Source: Desulfobacteraceae bacterium
GTDB lineage: Bacteria > Desulfobacterota > Desulfobacteria > Desulfobacterales > ETH-SRB1
DNA: 6,273 nt
Direction: 5' to 3'
Assembly (NCBI GenBank): GCA_013202725.1
Contig: JABMRH010000261.1
Coordinates: forward strand, 1 to 6,273
Part shown: in pieces, positions 1-5,076 of the stretch
Layout of the letters: each line of letters starts with the position of its first letter
How positions within the stretch are numbered: the stretch's first letter is position 1
Position numbers and translations under genes: made by a program
The notes under the pieces: model-generated
Databases searched by the model: none
What the model was told of the DNA's origin: nothing
What the model saw: the letters and a program-made list of their open reading frames with translations, nothing else

Positions 1-85
1 AGCCGGAATCCAGTAAATTCAATGCGTTCTGGATGCCGGATCAAGTCCGGCATGACGATTTCGAGACTTTTTACGAGCTCATCAA
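1..85. repeat. Palindromic interspersed repeat with a shared terminal motif (partial at left)
   Basis: Two nested inverted repeats are visible. ATCCAG (8-13) pairs with CTGGAT (29-34), and ATGCCGGA (33-40) pairs perfectly with TCCGGCAT (46-53) around a 5-base loop. Bases 65-83 read GACTTTTTACGAGCTCATC, which matches the right end of the element at 1276-1418 in 17 of 19 positions. The stretch therefore looks like the right part of a dispersed non-coding repeat that uses the same terminus as the chaperone-region elements but has a different core. Its left end lies outside the window. I see no open frame in it. The palindrome and terminus are seen directly; calling it a mobile repeat is inference. 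Confidence 0.6.
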
Positions 86-100
86 AGTTAATTTTTTCTC

Positions 101-128
101 TTGAAAAAATGATGTTATGGATTATAAG
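101..128 (+). promoter_or_regulatory. Promoter for SRP RNA (sigma70-like)
   Basis: TTGAAA (101-106) and TATAAG (123-128) are separated by 16 bases. The predicted start falls about 8 bases downstream, exactly where the closing helix of the SRP RNA begins (137). Agreement between the promoter position and the independently deduced RNA 5' end is the main support. Confidence 0.6.
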
Positions 129-136
129 TAATATAT

Positions 137-391
137 GGTTGTGCTAGGCGGGGAGTTAGCGGTGCCCTTTTCCCGAAATCCGCTTCATGCGGGGCTGAAT
201 TCCCTCTAAAGGGTTTTCATTCCGAAAAATTGCAGGTCATCCTGATCGGACACCGTGCAACAGACGGTCGTGAACCTCGTCAGGTCCGAAAGGAAGCAGC
301 GATAAGCGATGCGGTCTGTGTCGCGAATCGATCCCGGTCAATTTTTTGGCTTATGTTTTTCTGAAAAAGATTCGATAGGGGGTGCACAACC
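137..391 (+). ncRNA. ffs: Signal recognition particle RNA, large bacterial type with Alu domain
   Basis: This is the RNA core of the signal recognition particle, which binds Ffh and targets nascent membrane and secreted proteins to the membrane. The S-domain signature is clear at about 271-301: a GTCAGGTCC strand, a GAAA tetraloop (288-291), then GGAAGCAGC, the asymmetric-loop side bound by the Ffh M domain. The 5' part matches the Alu domain of large (Bacillus 6S/scRNA-like) SRP RNAs: GTGCTAGGCGGGGAG followed by TTAGCGGTGCCC, then the small hairpin CCGC-TTCAT-GCGG (180-192). The two ends close perfectly: 137-144 (GGTTGTGC) pairs with 384-391 (GCACAACC), extendable by two A-T pairs to 135 and 393. 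At about 255 nt it is more than twice the size of the roughly 114-nt E. coli 4.5S RNA. The GNRA tetraloop is GAAA rather than the common GGAA. No obvious intrinsic terminator follows. Exact ends are inferred from the closing helix. Confidence 0.93.
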
Positions 392-437
392 ATTTTAAAA
401 ATGTCCTGCCTCTAAAGCTATCCTTATAATTACCTCC

Positions 438-465
438 TTGACAATACTCCAAATAGTATTATTTT
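438..465 (+). promoter_or_regulatory. Candidate promoter for grpE(-dnaK) with overlapping inverted repeat
   Basis: A consensus TTGACA (438-443) is followed after 16 bases by TATTTT (460-465). Between them lies a perfect inverted repeat, AATACT (443-448), six bases, AGTATT (455-460), positioned like a repressor operator in the promoter spacer. A transcript starting near 472 would carry a leader of about 150 nt that includes the whole repeat element before grpE. It does not match CIRCE (TTAGCACTC-N9-GAGTGCTAA), nor could I fit a sigma32-type promoter. The boxes are seen directly; function is inferred. Confidence 0.45.
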
Positions 466-480
466 TTTAAACAATATTTT

Positions 481-593
481 GATGAATTCGTAAAAAGTCT
501 AAAAAACACTTTTTACGAAACGTGTTAAGTGTTAACCATATGATTAAACAGCCAATTGCTTTAACCTAACACCTAACACTTAACACCTAAAAC
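481..593 (+). repeat. MITE-like repeat element, copy 1 (upstream of grpE, right end missing)
   Basis: The first 56 bases (481-536) align without gaps to 1276-1331 at 49 of 56 positions. The left end GATGAATTCGTAAAAAGTC folds on itself: 487-498 pairs perfectly with 508-519 (12 bp, 9-base loop). A heptamer arm GTGTTAA-GTGTTAA (522-535) is matched in inverse orientation by four tandem heptamers at 566-593 (CTAACAC, CTAACAC, TTAACAC and the degenerate CTAAAAC), giving a 13-bp stem (522-534 with 574-586) over a 39-base loop. The right terminus found in copy 2 is absent. ATTTT occurs on both sides (476-480 and 594-598), which could be a target duplication but may be chance in AT-rich DNA. It occupies most of the grpE leader. 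Confidence 0.75.
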
Positions 594-625
594 ATTTTAC
601 ATAAAACAGGAGCTTTTATCTGCTG

Positions 626-1264
626 ATGACTGACGAAAAGAAAATAAAAATAGATGTTGAAACCGAAAAAGTTGATTTAGTAGAAAAAGAGTTAAAAAAA
701 ACCGATACGGCAAAAAAGCATAAAAAAAAAGGCCATGATTTAATTAAGGAGATGGAAGCCAAACTAAAGGCTGCGCAAGAGGAATCCAGGGAAACCTATG
801 ATCGTCTTTTAAGGGTTTCAGCCGAGTTTGAAAATTACAAAAAGCGATCATCTCGAGAAATGGATGAATTCAGGAAATTTGCAAATGAGTCCTTAATTAA
901 AGAGATGCTTTCAGTCGTTGATAATCTTGAGCGCGCTATCAATTCTTGCAGCGATGCCAAGCAGGCAAATCCCGGCTTGGTGGAAGGGGTTGATATAACC
1001 CTTAAAGAGATACTGAAAATTTTTGAAAAGTTTAACGTAAAACCGGTCGAATCATTGAAAAAGGATTTTGATCCCTGTTTTCATCAGGCTGTAATGACTG
1101 AAGAAACAGATGATTATACTGAACATACCGTTATAAATGAACTTCAAAAAGGTTACATGATGCATGACAGGCTGCTGCGACCTGCTATGGTTGTAGTCTC
1201 CAAGCCGAAAGCCAAAGCAGATAACGAAAAAACTACAAATAATAAAATTGATAAAACAGTTTAA
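626..1264 (+). CDS. grpE: GrpE, nucleotide exchange factor for DnaK
   Basis: GrpE is the cytoplasmic co-chaperone that releases ADP from DnaK and so resets the Hsp70 folding cycle. The 212-residue product is close to the family norm (197 in E. coli). Order: a Lys/Glu-rich disordered N-terminus (about 1-38), a long dimerisation coiled coil (about 39-105) containing RVSAEFENYKKR (63-74) and VVDNLERAI (97-105), a helical bundle with FDPCFHQAV (148-156), and the C-terminal beta domain carrying the family signature GYMMHDRLLRPAMVVVSK (176-193). The tail from about residue 194 is polar and probably disordered. The ATG at 626 follows CAGGAG (607-612) at a rather long 13-base spacing; two in-frame CTG codons at 620 and 623 sit closer, but ATG is preferred. 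No hrcA precedes it. dnaK follows on the same strand, with a repeat element occupying most of the 173-base gap. Confidence 0.96.
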   Translation: MTDEKKIKIDVETEKVDLVEKELKKTDTAKKHKKKGHDLIKEMEAKLKAAQEESRETYDRLLRVSAEFENYKKRSSREMDEFRKFANESLIKEMLSVVDNLERAINSCSDAKQANPGLVEGVDITLKEILKIFEKFNVKPVESLKKDFDPCFHQAVMTEETDDYTEHTVINELQKGYMMHDRLLRPAMVVVSKPKAKADNEKTTNNKIDKTV

Positions 1265-1275
1265 TTATAAAGATT

Positions 1276-1418
1276 GATGGCTTCATAAAAAGTCAAAAAA
1301 CCACTTTTTGCGAGACGTGTTAAGTGTTAACTATTTGATATGACAATTAAATACCTTGTCTTAACACCTAACACTTAACACCTAACACCTGATGAATTTG
1401 ACTTTTTACGAATTCATC
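1276..1418 (+). mobile_element. MITE-like element, copy 2, inserted between grpE and dnaK
   Basis: This is a 143-bp non-coding element with imperfect terminal inverted repeats: left GATGGCTTCATAAAAAGTC (1276-1294), right GACTTTTTACGAATTCATC (1400-1418), matching at 16 of 19 positions. The exact 6-bp direct repeat AAGATT flanks it (1270-1275 and 1419-1424), as expected of a target-site duplication. Inside are a heptamer arm GTGTTAA-GTGTTAA (1317-1330) and four tandem heptamers, TTAACAC/CTAACAC twice (1361-1388), which pair over 13 bp (1317-1329 with 1369-1381). It has no open frame, so any movement would need a transposase supplied in trans. Removing the element and one AAGATT copy leaves a grpE-dnaK gap of about 24 bp, a normal operon spacing, which supports a real insertion. 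Confidence 0.75.
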
Positions 1419-1437
1419 AAGATTAAGGAGGAAAATA

Positions 1438-3366
1438 ATGGGTAAGATAATTGGAATCGATCTCGGCACTACAAATTCGTGCGTAGCCATAATGGAAGGA
1501 ACAAAAGCAAAGGTAATTACGAATCCCGAAGGTGGTCGCACAACGCCTTCGATAGTCGCAATAACAGATAAAGGGGAGAGGGTGGTCGGTCAAATTGCAA
1601 AGAGGCAGGCTATCACGAATCCTGAAAATACGGTTTTTGCTGTTAAAAGACTAATAGGCAGGAAGTATGCATCGCCCACAGTTCAAAGTGATATTAAGAT
1701 ACTTCCTTATAAGATGGAGCAGGCAAGCAATGGCGATATCCGCATAAACCTTCGTGATAAACTTCACAGCCCTGCGGAGATATCATCTTTTATACTGGCA
1801 AATCTCAAAAAAACAGCCGAGGAATATCTCGGCGAGAAGGTTACAGATGCGGTGATTACCGTGCCGGCCTATTTTAACGACAGCCAGCGTCAGGCTACTA
1901 AAGATGCCGGAAAGATTGCCGGTCTTAATGTTTTAAGGATTATTAATGAACCGACTGCAGCGTCTCTTGCCTACGGCCTGGAGAAGAAAAAAGAGGAGAA
2001 GATTGCTGTTTTTGATCTTGGTGGAGGAACCTTTGATATATCCATACTTGAAATCGGTGAAGGTGTATTTGAAGTAAAGTCTACAAGCGGCGATACCCAT
2101 CTTGGAGGGGAAGATTTCGATCTCAGGCTAATCGATTATCTGGCGGATGAATTTAAAAAAGATCAGGGAATTGATATCAGAAATGACAAGATGGCCCTGC
2201 AACGGCTTAAGGAAGCGGCTGAAAAGGCAAAGATGGAATTATCCACATCTATGGAAACAGATGTTAATCTTCCCTTTATAACTGCCGATGCCAGCGGCCC
2301 CAAGCACCTTAACGTTAAGATAACCAGGGCAAAGCTGGAAGCCCTGACAAGTAATTTGTTAGACAAACTTGAAAACCCGTGCCGTATTGCGCTCAAGGAT
2401 TCAGGCCTGGCTACCAAAGACATAAATAAGGTTATCCTGGTTGGCGGCATGACACGCATGCCGGCTGTTCAGGAAAGGGTCAGGAAGATATTCGGCAAAG
2501 AACCACACAAGGGGGTTAATCCTGATGAAGTTGTTGCAATCGGCGCCGCTATTCAGGGAGGTGTCCTGAGAGGGGATGTCAAGGATGTTTTGCTTCTCGA
2601 TGTTACACCCCTTTCTCTGGGCATTGAAACCCTGGGCGGAGTTATGACAAGGCTTATTGAAAAGAATACAACCATTCCTACAAAAAAAAGCCAAATTTTT
2701 TCAACCGCCTCAGACAGCCAGCCCGCTGTTTCGATTCATGTGCTCCAGGGTGAACGTGAGATGGCGGCAGGCAATAAGACACTTGGACGTTTTGAACTGG
2801 TAGGCATACCCCCTGCGCCGAGAGGTGTGCCTCAAATAGAGGTAGCATTCGATATAGACGCCAATGGCATTGTTAACGTGTCTGCAAAGGATCAGGCTAC
2901 CGGCAAGGAGCAGTCGATTCAGATTACGGCCTCTTCCGGCATATCAAAGGAGGAGATAGACAAACTGGTCAAAGATGCAGAGCTTCATGCCGAAGATGAC
3001 AAAAAGAAAAAGGAGCTGGTAGAAGCCCGCAATACAGCCGATTCCCTGATTTACTCAACCGAGAAATCTATAAAGGATCTTGGAGACAAGGTAGACAGCC
3101 CAACTAAAAGTAAAATTGATGATGTTATCGTCCGCCTTAAAAAGACTATGGAAGGGGATGATAAGGAAGAAATCAAACGTCTGAGCGATGAACTGACACA
3201 GTCTTCCCATAAGCTGGCAGAAGCCATGTATCAGCAGGCATCACAAAAAGGGGAACAGCAGGCTGAAGCCGGCGCGGAAGGCGCTGCTCAGCCAGAACCT
3301 TCTACTCCCGAGGAGGATGTTGTAGATGCCGATTTCGAGGAAGTAAAAGATGAAAATAAAAAATAG
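1438..3366 (+). CDS. dnaK: DnaK, Hsp70 molecular chaperone
   Basis: DnaK is the ATP-dependent cytoplasmic chaperone that binds exposed hydrophobic peptides and works with DnaJ and GrpE. The 642 residues match the full family length (638 in E. coli). Nucleotide-binding domain (1 to about 383): phosphate-1 motif IGIDLGTTNS (5-14), catalytic Lys70 in FAVKRLIGR, INEPTAASLAYG (169-180), phosphate-2 motif VFDLGGGTFD (191-200) with the autophosphorylation-type Thr198, and adenosine motif ILVGGMTRMPAV (333-344). Interdomain linker VLLLDVTP is at 384-391. The substrate-binding beta sandwich spans about 392-505 and the helical lid about 506-605. An Ala/Gln/Glu-rich tail ends in DADFEEVKDENKK, the usual bacterial DnaK C-terminus. 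AAGGAGG (1425-1431), six bases before the ATG, fixes the start. dnaJ does not follow; an intrinsic terminator does. Confidence 0.99.
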   Translation: MGKIIGIDLGTTNSCVAIMEGTKAKVITNPEGGRTTPSIVAITDKGERVVGQIAKRQAITNPENTVFAVKRLIGRKYASPTVQSDIKILPYKMEQASNGDIRINLRDKLHSPAEISSFILANLKKTAEEYLGEKVTDAVITVPAYFNDSQRQATKDAGKIAGLNVLRIINEPTAASLAYGLEKKKEEKIAVFDLGGGTFDISILEIGEGVFEVKSTSGDTHLGGEDFDLRLIDYLADEFKKDQGIDIRNDKMALQRLKEAAEKAKMELSTSMETDVNLPFITADASGPKHLNVKITRAKLEALTSNLLDKLENPCRIALKDSGLATKDINKVILVGGMTRMPAVQERVRKIFGKEPHKGVNPDEVVAIGAAIQGGVLRGDVKDVLLLDVTPLSLGIETLGGVMTRLIEKNTTIPTKKSQIFSTASDSQPAVSIHVLQGEREMAAGNKTLGRFELVGIPPAPRGVPQIEVAFDIDANGIVNVSAKDQATGKEQSIQITASSGISKEEIDKLVKDAELHAEDDKKKKELVEARNTADSLIYSTEKSIKDLGDKVDSPTKSKIDDVIVRLKKTMEGDDKEEIKRLSDELTQSSHKLAEAMYQQASQKGEQQAEAGAEGAAQPEPSTPEEDVVDADFEEVKDENKK

Positions 3367-3385
3367 AATGAAATAGCATTTGATT

Positions 3386-3423
3386 AAAATCCCGCTCGCA
3401 ATATGCGTAGCGGGATTTTTTTT
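3386..3423 (+). terminator. Rho-independent terminator after dnaK
   Basis: An 11-bp perfect stem AAAATCCCGCT (3386-3396) / AGCGGGATTTT (3409-3419) is capped by a further CGCA/TGCG stem (3397-3400 with 3404-3407; 3-base loop, one bulged base). The run of eight T (3416-3423) supplies the U-tract. It begins 20 bases after the dnaK stop codon and ends 18 bases before the next gene. Confidence 0.92.
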
Positions 3424-3428
3424 AGGTT

Positions 3429-3434
3429 AAAGGA
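3429..3434 (+). promoter_or_regulatory. Ribosome binding site that decides the acyl-CoA synthetase start
   Basis: AAAGGA (3429-3434) lies seven bases before the ATG at 3442. The earlier in-frame ATG at 3403 sits in the loop of the dnaK terminator hairpin and has no Shine-Dalgarno sequence, so 3442 is the supported start. Confidence 0.75.
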
Positions 3435-3441
3435 TAAGGAT

Positions 3442-5001
3442 ATGCTTATAACTGAAATATTAGAAAAAAATGCCGCCGACTATGGCGAAGAAATCGCTCT
3501 TATCGAGAGAGAACCCGCCAAAAACACACGCAGGCAGATTGCCTGGGATGAATTCAACAGCCAGGCAAACAGCATCGCCAATTCACTAACCGCCATGGGG
3601 ATTAAAAAGAAAGACAAGGTCATCCAGCTTATGATGAACGCTCTTGAATGGCTTCCTGTTTATTTCGGCATACTTCGTTCAGGCGCCTGGGCCGTTCCGC
3701 TGAATTTCAGGCTGTCAGCCGATGATATCATGTTGTGTGCCGAAACAGCGCAGGCAAAGGTTTTTATCTTTGGAGAAGAATTTATCGACAGGATAAATTC
3801 AATTAAAGCCTGTTTGGACAAAACCGTTGCCGCTTATATATTTGTCGGCAGAGACGATAAACGCCCGGATTATGCCCTGCAATATGAAGATGCTTTGTTA
3901 TCAGGCTCTATTATAAACTCGAAGGTTAAGATCAAACCCTCTGATAGCGCGGCGCTCTATTTTACTTCAGGGACTACCGGCAGGCCAAAGCCAGTTCTTT
4001 TGACTCATAGAAATCTTGAATTTGCCTGTTTGGTTGAGCGCGATCATCATAAACAGACACATAAAGATAACTTTTTGTGCATACCTCCTCTTTATCATAC
4101 AGGGGCAAAGATGCATTGGTTCGGCAATTTTATTGTCGGGGCAAAATCGGTTATCCTGAAAGGGGTTAGCCCAAAATGGATATTGGAAACCATTTCCGAA
4201 GAAAGAGCAACTATTGTATGGCTTCTTGTTCCCTGGGCACATGATATACTTGTCGCTATTGAAAATAAGGATATAAACTTAAGCGACTATAAACTTGATC
4301 AGTGGCGATTAATGCATATCGGCGCTCAGCCTGTTCCTCCAAGCCTTATTAAAAAATGGAAAAAGGTTTTCCCTGATCATGATTACGACACCGACTATGG
4401 CCTTACAGAAGCCACAGGCCCGGGCTGCGTGCATCTGGGAATGCAAAATCTCCATAAGGTCGGCGCAATAGGCATTCCCGGGTTTGAGTGGAAATGTATA
4501 ATTGTCGATAGCAATATGAAAGCCCTGCCCAAAGGAGAATCAGGCGAGCTCCTGGTAAAAGGGCCCGGTGTCATGAAGGAATACTATAAAAATCCCAAAT
4601 CAACGGCTAAAACATTAATTGATGGATGGCTGCTTACAGGGGATATTGCCCGCATGGATGATGACGGATTTATATGGCTGGTTGATCGGAAAAAGGATGT
4701 TATAATATCAGGCGGCGAGAATATTTTTCCTGTTGAGATCGAAAACTTTTTAATGACTAATGACAAGATTCATGATGTCGGGGTAATCGGCGTGCCTGAT
4801 GATCGTCTTGGAGAGGTTGTTGCGGCTGTTATAAAGCTAAAACCGGCGACAGATATGAATGAAGAAGATGTGTTTAAGTTTTGTGAAGAGCTTCCAAGAT
4901 ATAAAAGGCCGAAGAAAATATTTTTTGACGATGTCCCAAGAAGCCCCACCGGCAAGTTAGAAAAGCCAAAGATGAGAAAAAGGTTCGGTTGTATCTTTTA
5001 A
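3442..5001 (+). CDS. AMP-forming acyl-CoA synthetase / acid-CoA ligase (class I adenylate-forming)
   Basis: The enzyme activates a carboxylic acid with ATP to an acyl-adenylate and then forms the CoA thioester. The 519 residues (from ATG 3442) span the whole fold. The large N-terminal domain carries P-loop motif FTSGTTGRPK (174-183), PPLYHTGAK (215-223) and the adenine/AMP motif DYGLTEATG (318-326). TGD (399-401) holds the ribose-binding Asp. LVDRKKDVIISGGENIFP (413-430) forms the hinge and start of the mobile C-terminal domain. PRSPTGKLEK (499-508) includes the expected catalytic Lys505. The residue after the P-loop lysine is Pro184, where Gly is usual (PKG). The substrate cannot be read from the sequence: medium- or long-chain fatty acid, aromatic acid or carnitine-type acids are all possible. 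There is no room for a promoter between the dnaK terminator and this gene, so it depends on read-through or a start inside dnaK. No signal peptide or membrane segment is apparent; probably cytoplasmic. Confidence 0.9.
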   Translation: MLITEILEKNAADYGEEIALIEREPAKNTRRQIAWDEFNSQANSIANSLTAMGIKKKDKVIQLMMNALEWLPVYFGILRSGAWAVPLNFRLSADDIMLCAETAQAKVFIFGEEFIDRINSIKACLDKTVAAYIFVGRDDKRPDYALQYEDALLSGSIINSKVKIKPSDSAALYFTSGTTGRPKPVLLTHRNLEFACLVERDHHKQTHKDNFLCIPPLYHTGAKMHWFGNFIVGAKSVILKGVSPKWILETISEERATIVWLLVPWAHDILVAIENKDINLSDYKLDQWRLMHIGAQPVPPSLIKKWKKVFPDHDYDTDYGLTEATGPGCVHLGMQNLHKVGAIGIPGFEWKCIIVDSNMKALPKGESGELLVKGPGVMKEYYKNPKSTAKTLIDGWLLTGDIARMDDDGFIWLVDRKKDVIISGGENIFPVEIENFLMTNDKIHDVGVIGVPDDRLGEVVAAVIKLKPATDMNEEDVFKFCEELPRYKRPKKIFFDDVPRSPTGKLEKPKMRKRFGCIF

Positions 5002-5076
5002 GCCTGCCCAGAGCAGCCTTCGAGACGCAAATCGTCCTCCGTGGTGCACTTTTGCAAAACCTGAATTCACCAAAAA
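5002..5076. other. Convergent intergenic spacer, no clear terminator
   Basis: These 75 bases separate the convergent 3' ends of the acyl-CoA synthetase gene and mpl. The only symmetry I see is a short TTTTGCAAAA palindrome (about 5051-5060) without a loop or a proper U-tract, and a weak CTG/CAG pair near 5005-5017. I cannot support a terminator for either gene. Confidence 0.5.

Noticed and set aside
522..586. Heptamer inverted repeats (TTAACACTTAAC type) as a CIRCE-like HrcA operator
   Set aside because: They resemble half of TTAGCACTC only loosely, the spacing is 39 rather than 9 bases, and the same arms occur in the repeat element between grpE and dnaK, so they belong to the element.
566..593. 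Tandem heptamers as a CRISPR array
   Set aside because: The units are 7 bp and directly abutting with no spacers; the array is a simple tandem repeat within the MITE-like element.
2163..2694. Open frames antisense to dnaK
   Set aside because: They lie entirely opposite a highly conserved dnaK coding region, have no recognisable motifs or ribosome binding sites, and are explained as shadows.
3403..3441. Earlier in-frame ATG giving a 13-residue N-terminal extension of the acyl-CoA synthetase
   Set aside because: It begins in the loop of the dnaK terminator hairpin, lacks a ribosome binding site, and the extension is mostly encoded by terminator sequence. The ATG at 3442 has AAAGGA at good spacing.
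5051..5060. TTTTGCAAAA as a bidirectional terminator between the convergent genes
   Set aside because: A 10-bp palindrome without a loop or GC-rich stem cannot form a convincing intrinsic terminator.
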